A stretch of 64,000 nt of DNA, taken from contig NC_091144.1 in assembly GCF_041381155.1 (NCBI RefSeq), positions 19,043,544 to 19,107,543 of the forward strand, in the 5' to 3' direction. This document shows, piece after piece, positions 23,855-34,527 of the stretch; the first letter of the stretch is position 1; every line of letters starts with the position of its first letter. The position numbers and the translations under genes were made by a program. The notes under the pieces were generated by a model. It was not told the origin of the DNA. It saw only the letters and a program-made list of their open reading frames with translations, and searched no databases. Source of the stretch: Argopecten irradians (Eukaryota > Mollusca > Bivalvia > Pectinida > Pectinidae).

Positions 23855-25255
23855 AGATAACGTCCAAATGAAAACATCAAGTTTCAAAGAAATATTTCCA
23901 ACATTGAAAAAAATGACACAAATGTAAATTTAAGCTTAAGATTTAAAAAATTAAAGCCTGATATTCTGTTTTACAAAAAAGAAGCCACAACTGCGTATTC
24001 AGTATAGAAGTTCCACATTTCACACTGGACGTTACACAATTTAGTTGACACGATGTCAAATGTAATGTCCAAATCATAATGTTATCAGTTTGCGACTTGG
24101 TTTATTTTGTTAACAACTACGTTTGTTAATATTTAATTTCTGTCAGTATTTATGTTGAATAAATAAACCTAATCATTAAAAATGTGATGTCTTCATCAAT
24201 AGATGCCACTTGAAAATTTGGACGTGACAAGCTTTGGTCTTTGACCTGGTCAATAATAACATCCAAGACCAACTCTTCTTTTATGAGCATAATCATCAAA
24301 TCTAATGATCAAATGCAATCATAATTTGTAAACGTTATGACTAACGAAAATGAGCCATCACAATTACAAGTACATTTCATTGAAAACTTGTAAGTCTGGT
24401 TTGGACATTATCCAATATTCATAATGACACATTATGGCACCGAATTTCGGGTGTCAAATAGTAACATCCGATTCAACATTTGACATGTTTGCTCTGTATT
24501 GGTGTGTACGGACACGCTGCCTTTTCACAAATATTCCAAATTGTTTAAGTTAAGAAATTGCCAAGAAAAAACGTAAAAGAAACATGTTGCATTACAAAAC
24601 ACACGTTCTCGGTTGTGGACATTATTTTATGCCAACTGACACTGCGTTTCAAAACAATCGATGTGTCAATCAGTAACGTCCAAAACAATCGATGTGTCAA
24701 TCAGTAACGTCCAAAACAACATGTGATAATTCTCATTCCGCGTTGAAGTTTTGCGAGCTAGATAAAAAACAGATGGCTTTAATTTGTTAAACGACATAAA
24801 CAGAAAACAACTACAAGACACTAGGATGCCCTGTTATGAATTACTTCGATAATGTTTGTTTGGTTCTGGACATTACAGACACTACGAAGGTTGACCGATT
24901 GAACTAACCTCCATCCCGCGGCCTCGACTGTTATTGTGTACACAAAGATCGGTGACGTAGTGCTCAGGACTGATTCATTTGTCAGTAGTGTGGGGGTGTT
25001 TTCGTTGATTACTGACGTTTTCCAGTATTTTTCATGCTGTGCTGTGGACGTTATTTTTTGACCGATTTGACAGGTTGATTTTATAACATCATTTGGTCAA
25101 CGTTTCTACCATTTCTACGTTTTGACATAATTTTATTCACACTATATCAGCATTGCATAATATGATCAGCAGGCAATTTGGAACATATCATACGACAGAG
25201 ATCTCGTAAAGGGAACATGAACAATTCATGCTGTTTGACCGAATGTGTAACGTCC
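23855..25255. repeat. Right cluster of GTAACGTCCAAA motifs
   Basis: At least twelve copies in both orientations, at about 23860, 24028, 24061, 24220, 24258, 24400, 24464, 24612, 24674, 24704, 24858, 25043 and 25247. Two adjacent copies (24660-24716) form a perfect 31-bp direct repeat containing TGTGTCAATCAGTAACGTCC. Most carry TGTCAA or TTGACA on the TAC side. No coding exon was recognised here, although the first exon of the minus gene may be hidden in it. Confidence 0.65.
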
Positions 25256-25639
25256 GAAATAGAAAATTAAATTGAATTAAACCAACAAACACATTTTTTA
25301 GATGATTTTAATGCATGTATATAATGTTTCATCAACATTGCAATGATATGTATCAAAATAGATGCATTTGTAAAATCAGTTTACACAAGAAATAACGCTA
25401 ATATCGGACCACCGAAAATGTCACAAAATGAGCACTTGCCATCCTCAGTTTTCATAATAAAATCACTATTATGTGTGTATTTAGTTTTTGAGATCGTTGT
25501 AAAACTAAGTATAGTATCTCTTTGGAGATGTCTTATTACTTTTCTATACATAAAATAGTGCTCTGTATTACAGTGACCTCTAAAACGTCTGTCTAAACAT
25601 CGCTTCTCAAAATTGCATGTTAGCTCAGAACGACCCCAA

Positions 25640-25680
25640 TGTAGGGGCAACAGGTACAATTCTGACGCCCTACCTGCAGC
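25640..25680 (-). repeat. Fragment of the SINE 5' end
   Basis: GGCAACAGGTACAATTCTGA and CGCCCTACCTGCAG match the first 40 bases of the 530-bp SINE in reverse orientation. The rest is absent or too diverged. Confidence 0.5.
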
Positions 25681-25694
25681 AATAATTATGACTT

Positions 25695-26412
25695 GTAAGA
25701 AAAAAAGGTTGATCTGGTGCCATATAATACCAGAAAAAATGTTGTATATCATATTAAATTGCATTGAGCAATACATTTTCATATTACAAACTTAGGCAAA
25801 AAAAAATTGCGGATGAGATGGGATATGGGAGGGGGAGCAAAAGGGTGTGTGTGTGATAAACTTTAAAACATCAGTAAATGTATTGCTATGTTCAGAAATA
25901 AGATGAACTGACTAATATTATTTTTCTGTAATGAACCGCATTTGAGAGAATTTAATATAATACAATTCATATTCAAACATTTACAAAATCATTATTGTAG
26001 GGGTTTCGGGTCAAAATTGTATATTTTTTTTGCATATAAATCAATAAAACTAATCAAAAACTGCACAAAAAAGTTTATTTCATGAAAATATATCAAGTAT
26101 AACCAAAGTTACAGCATTTTTTTATTTCCAGAAATCGTCGCGATTTCGTAATCGCAACGGCCTATTTAAGTATATATAAAATCTTCATATTTTCCACTTG
26201 TTAAACCAATGGAACACCATACATATTTCTTTAGGGAATTTTGAAAAATAAAAAAAAACCTCACCTCTGCACCCTCCCCATTCCTTTCTTATCCACTACA
26301 TTCTTTGCCTAAGTTTATAATATGCAAATATATTGCTCAATGCAATTTGATATAATGTATATAGCGTTTTGTCTGATATATTATGGCACCAGATGAACTT
26401 TATTCTTGGACA
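25695..26412. mobile_element. Non-autonomous inverted-repeat element (MITE)
   Basis: About 110 bases at the left (ATCTGGTGCCATATAATACC to ACAAACTTAGGCAAA) pair with about 110 at the right (TTTGCCTAAGTTTATAATAT to GGCACCAGAT) with scattered mismatches. The middle has no open frame. No certain target duplication was found, so the outer limits are approximate. Confidence 0.65.
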
Positions 26413-26695
26413 TTAAATAAAATCAGTTCACTGTGACCTATTTTTTGACACTAAGTTATATTTTCCAAAATGTTTTATTTCTAACATATAAATGCATTAT
26501 CATTCATAAAAAATCATTCAAAAATATAATTGATTCCAACAAAACTGGACAAAACAGAAAATTGCCCCTCCTGTTTAATCCCCCATAGCTCACAGGGGAC
26601 TCCGACCCGACCATATTAAATGTCCTAACACCCGGGTATCTAAACAAAACATAATGCTTATCGGTCTTGGCCACCATATGGCCCAATTTGATACG

Positions 26696-26831
26696 CCTCA
26701 TTTAGGATCGTATCTTTTATCTTCTTCGTAAGTGACGGCATCCTTCCTAACATCTTCCCTGCAGGCAGGGCGTTATAATTGTACCTGCTGTCCTTTTTTA
26801 CATGATCGTCAAAGGCGACTAAATTTAGGAT
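26696..26831 (+). repeat. Diverged fragment related to the SINE 5' end
   Basis: CCCTGCAGGCAGGGCGTTA to GGCGACTAAATTTAGGAT at 26758-26831 follows the SINE start. It is preceded by a second TTTAGGATCGTATCTTTTAT segment, so parts of the SINE appear in rearranged order. It abuts the DIRS element closely. Confidence 0.5.
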
Positions 26832-26896
26832 ATTAGAGTACAACGGCAATGTTTCGGTCACGTAAATTCTATAGCTACCGCATGAATTTCATATCG

Positions 26897-27044
26897 CAAA
26901 CCTCAATAAGATATAATTATGCATTTACGGCATCATGCTAAACATCAAGCCCTGCAAAGCGAAAGTCTCGCCAAACGAGACTTGGAAAGTCTCAACGAGA
27001 CTTTAGAATCTCGCATCCCGCGAGATCTTCAGTTTTAAAAATGG
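26897..27044 (+). repeat. DIRS left inverted terminal repeat
   Basis: Runs from GCAAACCTCAATAAGATA to CTTCAGTTTTAAAAATGG and pairs with 31798-31945 at over 90% by eye. It includes a run of AGTCTC and GAGACT steps that can form small internal hairpins. Confidence 0.85.
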
Positions 27045-27082
27045 CTTCATGCTAGCTGCAGTGCACGTTTGCAAGAAGTATT

Positions 27083-28444
27083 ATGGCGAATTCTAAAGGT
27101 GTTTCTTACGTCGAACCCACCCACAATGTGGAGTCTGGGGACGATAGGGATACCGGGCTTGACCAGGACTCCCGACGTGCCGGCGTACGTGGCCGATGTA
27201 GAGTTAGAGAGACCAGACACTCCTCTCCTAAGTCTCAACCACGTGGTCGGAAAAGGGACAGGCACTATGGTGACCGTTCTTCTCTTTCTGATGATCGGGG
27301 AAAAGTAAGATCTTCTAGATATGATCGTTTTAAATGTTCTCGATCCCCATCTCATTCCAGAGATGTTTCTGATCGATCCCGTTCTCGGTCTAAAGATCGT
27401 TCTGTTTCACGAGGTCCTAGCGGGGGCGAATCGTCGTATTCGTATACTAGACATAGTAGTGAGGACGAGTCGTCCAAGTCGTCCATCTCGTCTCGGCGTA
27501 GTTCTAGCCTAAGTCCACCACGTAAACGAAAGAAAGCTAAACGTAATAGCAGTGACTCTCGTTCCAATTACGTCCGTTTTGAGGTGGCTGACACGGAAAG
27601 TGAGAAACCAGAACTACCATCAGATATGGCAAATTATGTAATGAACAAATTTACATCGTTCATTCCAGAGAAAATTTTAATGGATAAGATTCTAGACAAA
27701 TATCCAGTGCCAAAGAACATTTCTGTTTGGGCACACAAGGTTGACTCTTATGTGCCAGAAATTTTTCAGTCAGTAAATCGCTCGTATGGTAAGGCGTATG
27801 ATCAAAACTTATCTTCAATTCAGACACGGGTTGGTAGCGTGATGGGACCCCTCTCAAAATTGTGGGTCGATATTGATGGTGTGCGCTCAGGTGAGACAGA
27901 CAAGAAATTAGATCTATTTTCATGTCTAGAACTGGTAGAAAAGACTATAACATTAGTTGGTCAAGCATTCAATGCTACTACCTATCACAGGCGGATGAAT
28001 ATCCTATACAACCTCACTAAGGACGTTAAGAAGTCCAAACACTTGTTGAAAGAAAACAGTGACAGGTTAACATCGGACAGTAAAATTTTTGGGAAAAAAT
28101 TCTACAAGGCATTGGTTAAATCTTCAGCCATTTCCCGGGAGTCACGTGAGATTTCCAAGGAATTAGCAGCCAAGTCTAAATCCAGCCTAGACCGCTCTAG
28201 GTCAACGGACACTCAGAGGGACCAGGCTAAGCCATACAATAAGCCCTTTCAGAAGAAGGCCCCATTTCGAGGAGGAGGAACTGGTGGCCGATCCAACTCT
28301 TTCCGGGGACGCAGAGGAGCCCAAAAATCCTATAAAGGTAGGTTTATTACCTTCATTACAGGTAAACAGAAATCTAGACGCAATACCTCAGACTCTGTTA
28401 AAAGTACCGAACGAACCTCCAGCCGAGTTCAGCTCGGATTTTAA
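27083..28444 (+). CDS. DIRS gag-like protein, 453 aa
   Basis: An intact frame at the position of ORF1 in DIRS-type elements. The N-terminal 150 residues are rich in Arg-Ser and Arg-Asp pairs (SRSRSKDRSVSRG, SISSRRSSSLSPP), then comes a globular part of about 200 residues (MANYVMNKFTSFIPEK, QFNATTYHRR-like region) and a basic Gly/Arg-rich tail (FRGGGTGGRSNSFRGRRG) suited to RNA binding. It begins about 40 bases inside the left terminal repeat and stops 43 bases before the RT frame. The gag role is inferred from position and composition; there are no zinc knuckles. Confidence 0.7.
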   Translation: MANSKGVSYVEPTHNVESGDDRDTGLDQDSRRAGVRGRCRVRETRHSSPKSQPRGRKRDRHYGDRSSLSDDRGKVRSSRYDRFKCSRSPSHSRDVSDRSRSRSKDRSVSRGPSGGESSYSYTRHSSEDESSKSSISSRRSSSLSPPRKRKKAKRNSSDSRSNYVRFEVADTESEKPELPSDMANYVMNKFTSFIPEKILMDKILDKYPVPKNISVWAHKVDSYVPEIFQSVNRSYGKAYDQNLSSIQTRVGSVMGPLSKLWVDIDGVRSGETDKKLDLFSCLELVEKTITLVGQAFNATTYHRRMNILYNLTKDVKKSKHLLKENSDRLTSDSKIFGKKFYKALVKSSAISRESREISKELAAKSKSSLDRSRSTDTQRDQAKPYNKPFQKKAPFRGGGTGGRSNSFRGRRGAQKSYKGRFITFITGKQKSRRNTSDSVKSTERTSSRVQLGF

Positions 28445-28487
28445 ACCTCGTTTCATCTAGAAATAAAGTCACTTTCTTTTTCGGCGA

Positions 28488-30420
28488 ATGATCATAAACA
28501 AACCAGTAGGGGGTCGTTTAAGACATTTCATAGACAACTGGAAAGTTATCACTCGGGACCCTCAGGTTCTGGAAATGGTACAAGGGATAAAAATTCCGCT
28601 GGTCAAAGAACCCTTTCAAAATCGGATCCCATCATCATGGGTGGAGGGTCAGGACGCACATTTGATAGAGTCAGAGGTACAAACCATGTTGGAGAAGAAC
28701 GTGATTGTCAAATCGTTTCATTGCACGGGTCAGTTTCTAAGCCCTGTATTCTTGGTTCCAAAGAAGGACGGGGGAAATCGTCCAGTAATAAATCTGAAGA
28801 GACTGAACTCGTGTGTGGAGTATCAGCATTTTCAGATGGAGGGGGTACAGTCTCTAAAGACACTGATTCAGAAGGACGATTTCATGGTAAAACTAGACCT
28901 AAAGGACGCTTGCTTCACAGTACCGGTCCATCCAACTCATCAGAAATTTCTGAAGTTTCTTTGGGAGGACCAAATATACATGTTTGTGGCAATGCCCTTT
29001 GGGCTAGCTCCAGGCCCTCGGTTCTTCACCAAACTGATGAAACCAGTGGTAGCCCTCATGAGAAGGATAGGTGTCCGAATGGTAATTTACTTGGACGACA
29101 TGATTCTTATGAACCAATCCAAGGAAAAGCTCCTGATGGACATACACTCTCTGAAATTCCTGTTGGACCAACTCGGATTTCTGATAAACACAGAGAAATC
29201 AGTTTGGATCCCTACTCACGAGATAGAATTTTTAGGCTATCTAGTCAACTCGATGGAAATGACATTGTCACTACCTCAAAGGAAGGTGTCAAAGGTCATC
29301 GACAAGTGTCGTCTTTTGTTGACAAACAAAATAGTCACAGTGAGGGAGATATCAGAGACTTTGGGTCACATGACCTCGACCTTGCAAGCGGTGGCTCCCG
29401 CCCCTCTGCATTACAGACATCTTCAAATGTCCCAAATCCAGACTTTCCTATTGGACAAATCTTACCAAGCGTTAGTAACTCTCTCCTCGGATTGTCTGGG
29501 GGAGTTGAGATGGTGGATCTGTCAGATGGAGAGTTGGAATGGGAAGGCTATTATAAATGCAGGCCCGGATCTGATCATAGAGACGGACGCCTCAAAAAAA
29601 GGGTGGGGGGGGGCGGCGTCAGGTACCAGCAGGGTTCAGGGCCTATGGACTTCGGAGGAGAGGACATATCATATCAATGTGCTGGAACTGAAGGCAGCAC
29701 TATTAGCCCTGAGATCCTACACAAAGGAAAATTCCCCAAGTCATGTTCATCTGAGACTAGACAATCGGACAGCGGTAGCATATATACAAAAGATGGGGGG
29801 GGACCAAATCTCGCCAGCTACTGTTGCTGACCAAGGATTTATGGGATTACTGTCTGAAAAAGGGAATGTATCTGACAGCAGAGTAACTTCCAGGACAGCA
29901 GCGACTGGCACTTGAAGGAAGAGGTGTTCAAGGCTCTAAACCGTCTCATGGGTCCATTCAAGCTCGACTTGTTTGCGAGTCGGCACAATCACCAAATGTC
30001 CAGGTATGTGAGCTGGCGCTCAGACCGATACGCAGTCCAATAGGATGCCTTCCAAATGAGGTGGACAGAGGAGGGTTTGTACCTATTCCCTCCGTTCTCC
30101 ATGATATCGAGGTGTCTAATGAAAGTACAATTGGAGAAGGCCACTGTAGTGCTGATAGCGCCGACGTGGCAATCTCGTCCATGGTACCCGTCTCTGCTGG
30201 GCATGCTAGTGGAGACTCTGGTGTTACTACCCCCGTACAAGGACCTCCTAACGTCGGTAACAGGAGAGTCCCACCCGCTATTAATCCAGAACAATTTCAG
30301 GTTAGCGGCGTGGAAAATCTCCGGAGACAGGATTGGTAGAGGAGTTTCGGAAGAAGCTGCCAATATCTTGGCAGAGTTCTCATGGAGGAAAGGCACTAAC
30401 ACTGCTTACAACAGCTGTTG
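28488..30420 (+). pseudogene. DIRS reverse transcriptase, RNase H and methylase-like region
   Basis: The frame opening at 28488 carries RT: PVFLVPKKDGGNRPV (residues 86-100), MVKLDLKDACF, MPFGLAPGPRFF and YLDD at 201-204. RNase H follows with ETDASKKGWGG (TDAS 366-369), LELKAALLAL and LDNRTA. A G8 run at 29795-29802 shifts the frame, TAA at 29884-29886 stops the continuation, another frame change lies near 29895, and TAG at 30041-30043 stops again. The part after 30056 (LYLFPPFSMISRCL, APTWQSRPWYPSLL) is the DIRS segment usually assigned to a DNA adenine methylase-like domain. The product copies the element's RNA. This copy cannot make the whole protein. Confidence 0.85.
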
Positions 30421-31301
30421 GCGTCAGTGGTGTTGCTGGTGCAATAGAAAACAGTTTGATCCATTTCGGACCCCTGTGGTAAACGTTGTTAACTACCTAT
30501 CTGAACGTTTCGAGAAGGGAGATAAATACAGGACTCAACTCTCGGAGATCTGCTATTTCAGCATTTCACGAGATTGTTGACGGAACCAAGGTGGGTCAGC
30601 ATGACCTTGTAAAGCGTTTCTTAAATGCCACCTTTAATGCTAGACCTCCACAACCTAGGTATATGGGCACATGGGATGTTGATATGGTATTGGGTTTTCT
30701 TGATCTCGAATCAATGTCTGTTCTTTCAGATAAGATGTTGACATTGAAGGTCAGTATGCTATTGGCCTTAACATCAGCGAGTCGAGTTTCTGAGCTTTGC
30801 GCTCTAGACACAAAGTTCATGTCGGATACAGGTTCCAAATTTACTTTCAAGTTAGCCAAACTTACAAAGTCTCGTCGTGTTGGAGACTCCCCTATTGAGG
30901 TTGTGTTTCAAGGCTATGTAGAAAACCCCAATTTGTGTGTTGTACAGACTCTCAGAGAATATCTGAAGAGGTCCGAGTCTTGGAGAAATCGTGACGCAAC
31001 TAGTCGAACCCAGATTCTACTTAGTTACGTAGAGCCACACAAACCTGTTGTCTCGTGTACAGTTGCGGGCTGGTTAGTTTCCCTGTTAGGTTTGGCTGGT
31101 GTTGACACTGACAAGTTCAAGGCACACTCTACCCGTAGTGCCTCTACTTCAAAAGCTCGGGCAATGGGACTATCTTGCCAGGAAATAATGGAGAGAGGCC
31201 ACTGGTCAAAAGTCTCCACGTTCAGGAGACATTATTTGAGGGAATCTTCTGTTCTATCGAGTAAAGATAACTTTCAGAAAGCAGTGTTATCTGTAGGTTA
31301 G
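30420..31301 (+). CDS. DIRS tyrosine recombinase
   Basis: The catalytic part is intact in the frame opening at 30486: R100 in LTSASRVSEL, H214 and R217 in AHSTRSAST, the GHW pair (H239, W240) and Y250 in RRHYLRE, the full R-H-x-x-R-H/W-Y set. The N-terminal core-binding part (FRTPVVNVVNYLSERFEKG) is in another frame, and the switch lies near 30533, so the full-length enzyme is broken by one indel. It would integrate the circular cDNA by recombination at the AATT junction. It overlaps the end of the methylase-like region. Confidence 0.85.
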
Positions 31302-31321
31302 TACAGATGTATGCTTTAAAC

Positions 31322-31433
31322 ATGCATAATTATATCTTATTGAGGTTTGCGATATGAAATTGAGAATTTCATCAGTGCATGTAATGCACACAATGAAATT
31401 AGAATTTCATGAGCAAACCGAAATAAGATATAA
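31322..31433 (+). repeat. DIRS internal complementary region
   Basis: Its first half (CATGCATAATTATATCTTA to GCGATATGAAATT) is the complement of the left end. Its second half (GAGAATTTCATCAGTGCATG to GATATAATT) is the complement of the right end. The two meet at AATT, giving the exact outer ends of the element. In the DIRS model this region templates circle formation. Confidence 0.9.
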
Positions 31434-31797
31434 TTCCCAGGACCCTTACCCACCCTCTTTCTTGCTTACAAAGTTATCTTTGTATTGGTTTTGGTTTATT
31501 ATAAGAAATGAGTTGTTTAGTATACATGGAATGACTTAATGTACATGATGTCCTTTCTATACACACGCATGAGCAAAGTTGGCTTGCTTTCCATATAAGT
31601 TCCCCTTTTTCTATGTTACAGGAGGGAAGAGCGCAGGTGATGTCTAGACAGACAAAGAGGACTGGTTAGAAGAGTCGACAGACCGATGTCCGTCCATGGA
31701 TTTTTGAAATTTAAATGAAATTTTGATGTTTGATGCAATAAATATTGCAGTGTTTAATGTTTCTCTTTGTTTACGTTTTCCTTTACTATCATTCTTC

Positions 31798-32000
31798 CAT
31801 TTTTAAAACTGAAGATCTCGCGGGATGCGAGATTCTAAAGTCTCGTTGAGACTTTTCAAGTCTCGTTTGGCGAGACTTTCGCTTTGCAGGGCTTGATGTT
31901 TAGCATGATGCCGTAAATGCATAATTATATCTTATTTCGGTTTGCTCATGAAATTCTAATTTCATTGTGTGCATTACATGCACTGATGAAATTCTCAATT
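31798..32000 (-). repeat. DIRS right terminal repeat with extension
   Basis: The complement of 26897-27044 over its inner 148 bases, plus a further 55 bases present only at this end and in the internal complementary region. Confidence 0.85.
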
Positions 32001-33240
32001 ATTCAAGTGTATATTGACCTTGACAGCTTACACGTACTGAAGAGCCATCTACCGGGAATGAAAATAGTCCTTTGGAAATGCTTATTGAGGGGATGTAACA
32101 GACAAAATAATTCATTGTGTATAATTTCGGTCATGCCAGGTATGAATTCGGTCACTTTAGCTTACACAGATAAAATGCTTTTATAAGGTGTTTTCGGCAT
32201 TATTTAGATATTTTTTTTGCATGAAGTGAAAATTACATGCAGTACATCGATTTTTCAAATATTTGTCAAGCATGCCTAGGTCAATCTAAACATGATGTAA
32301 AATTCAATTCCAACCACATGAGCTTTTACAATCAAGTAAAATGGGTCTTTGTTGTAAAGCTTTTACCTGTATACGCAGATTACATGTATTACATACTAAT
32401 ATGTATATAGACCAATCAACACGTAATTTCTTAAGCGGCCTTAAAACACCGTGTGAAAGGTCATAGGGCAAAAACCGCTTATATCATTACAAAATTTTGC
32501 ATGGCGGCCTACGTAAGAAATCTAGCTAGGTGCAAGATTTTATATGACACAACCGATAAACTGCTTTGAAAACATAAACAAACAGCTGTAAAAAGAACTA
32601 GGTACATGTGAGCTGTCCTACGCAACTTAATATCGATAGATTTTATATCATTTTGTTGATTTTGGCAGCGTAAACGAGCCCATACTCCCAAACACGTGTT
32701 TGAACTTTTTCTCGATGCAGTGGTGTGTCTACAATCCAGCGACATTGACACAATGCATTACATCTAAATATTTTGCTAATTGCTCAAAAATATATATATA
32801 TAAATATATATATATCGTCTGTTATGTATGTTTGTATTTCCAATATAACTGTACCTAACTGTAATTTATTTTCCACGTCTTCGTCGTTGTAACAGACTTC
32901 ATTCAGTCGTGAACAGCCCCACCCCTTCTAAAACGACTCCACTGTATAAACGGCCCCAGTCAGAACGGTCCGTTACAAACAAAAAAAATTAAAAAAGGAA
33001 TTTATGTTTATTTTTAGTTCAACTCTATTTTCAGCGTTTATTTTGTTTATTTTATTTTTGAAGAGTTTATTTATTATCTTGTACATTATAATGATAGACA
33101 AATACGAAACACCGTACATGTACATGTCGCAAACAACTTTAGGTGTATGATATGCATGTTAGGTGAGAAATTATGCACTTGCATCAGCATTCATCCACCA
33201 GAAATCAATAGTCTGGGAGATTGCATGGATACATCTGTAT
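32001..33240. other. No gene recognised; TA-rich run inside
   Basis: AT-rich sequence with TA runs near 32790-32816. The minus open frame at 32509-32751 has no motif I know. A GC-richer stretch at 32400-32760 carries no clear start or splice context. Confidence 0.4.
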
Positions 33241-33257
33241 ATATATATATATATTAG

Positions 33258-33494
33258 GCCAATAAAAAATATTTCTGTTTAGGATTACCCGACCGACCCC
33301 TAATTTTTTTAGCCTCGACCCTATATTTTTTACCACTTTTCTACGAAAAAAAAAATAAAAGTAAGGATTTCGATCTCAAACTCCAGTTCCGGCCATTATT
33401 TTAGAGGGAAAGACACTAAAAAAATCCTCCAAACCTACCGATCCTAATTTTTTGCCAATGTAACCCTAAACACTAAACAGACATATTTTTTGGC
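33258..33494. mobile_element. Small inverted-repeat element, tentative
   Basis: GCCAATAAAAAATATTTCTG at the left pairs with CAGACATATTTTTTGGC at the right, about 240 bp apart, and a second pairing (GGATTA/TCCTAATTTTTT) lies inside. A TA-repeat flanks the left end. No firm target duplication. Confidence 0.35.
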
Positions 33495-34520
33495 TTTATA
33501 TGTAGACATGGGGGGATAATTATGGATGGGCCCCTTGACCATTGGCCCCTTAATTTTGAAAATGGCCCCTATGATTGGGAAAATTGCAAAGATCCTTGAT
33601 TGCATGCATATCTTGTAGTGATCAGGTGCTTCAAATAATGTTAACAAAATATAACAAACAACTGTGTCTTCATGTCAGTTTCTTGACAGCTGAGAGTCTG
33701 AAAACAAGATTTCCTGAGAAATAAAGAAAATTCACAGACAATATATAAAACCGCAGTATAACTTTTTTTCTTCAAAAAATGTTAAAATGTTTGCTAGGAC
33801 CATGAAATGCAATGTATGTAAGACAAGGAAGGTTAAGAAATTGTTAGTATTTTTTAAACGCATTTTGAAATTCTTTCAGAAACATATGTTTCAACTATTG
33901 TATAATCATGTCAAATCATAACAAAGGGACCTTTGAATTGAATTGGAGACATATTTTCAGGTGTGTGTGGATACAAGAATATCCTTTTTGTACAGGTTTA
34001 TTTCAATGTTCACTAAAGGAAAACTGTAAAATTATCATTTCCATTACTCTCTAGAAATGTAGACTGGTACATGGATATTTTCTTCATAAAACTGGATTGT
34101 GAAAAGAATCTTTGAATAAATTAGTTTTATTTAGAAGACATACATGGTGCATCAGCTTAAATATGATATTTTAGATTAAATACTATACTAAGTTAAGTAT
34201 CTTGTGTTTTCCTGTTGGACTCTCATTACAACAAATCTCAATAATACAGGTATTTTAAATTTAGAATCAGTGTTTTGGTCTGACTAGAATCCTTCACACA
34301 CTGCATGCTGTACATGTATATGTAATGAATGAATTACATCATCTGAACATCTTTTTTGTGTGCACAAAAGTATATACTGATTTTGATTACCATAAAAAAT
34401 GTGTTTAAGGTATATGGTCCTTCATGGTTCCATATATATAGTACAATAAAAGAAAAATGACAATACATGGAGTTGAAGCTGTATATTTGGAAGTGTTTTC
34501 ATCAGTGTAACTTTACATGG
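33495..34520. other. No gene recognised
   Basis: AT-rich, with no open frame of interest and no inverted or tandem repeat noticed. Confidence 0.4.
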
Positions 34521-34527
34521 ATACATG

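Larger units (their letters stand above)
16380..25260 (-). mobile_element. Possible large transposon, superfamily unknown
   Basis: A spliced DDE-like gene (17243-23326, minus) is framed on both sides by clusters of a short motif, GTAACGTCCAAA or its complement, often accompanied by TTGACA or TGTCAA 8-18 bases away. The clusters lie outside the coding region and appear nowhere else in comparable density. Subterminal repeats of this sort are typical transposase-binding sites in large DNA transposons. I could not find terminal inverted repeats or a target duplication, so the borders given are only those of the outermost motifs. It could instead be a host gene with a repeated regulatory element. 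Confidence 0.4.
26885..32000 (+). mobile_element. DIRS-like tyrosine-recombinase retrotransposon
   Basis: It has the diagnostic DIRS layout. Inverted terminal repeats (about 26897-27044 and 31798-31945) have a longer outer extension on the right. A central complementary region (31322-31433) pairs first with the left end and then with the right end. Both ends meet at AATT, consistent with recombinase-type integration without a target duplication. Coding order: gag-like, RT/RNase H/methylase, tyrosine recombinase. The second and third parts carry stops and frame changes, so this copy is probably not autonomous, although gag and the recombinase core are intact. Confidence 0.9.

Noticed and set aside
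28637..29830. 397-codon frame overlapping the reverse transcriptase
   Set aside because: It is a shifted frame of the RT region; the RT frame has all the family motifs and this one has none.
26885..32000. LTR retrotransposon or endogenous retrovirus
   Set aside because: The terminal repeats are inverted, an internal complementary region is present, and the integrase position is held by a tyrosine recombinase.
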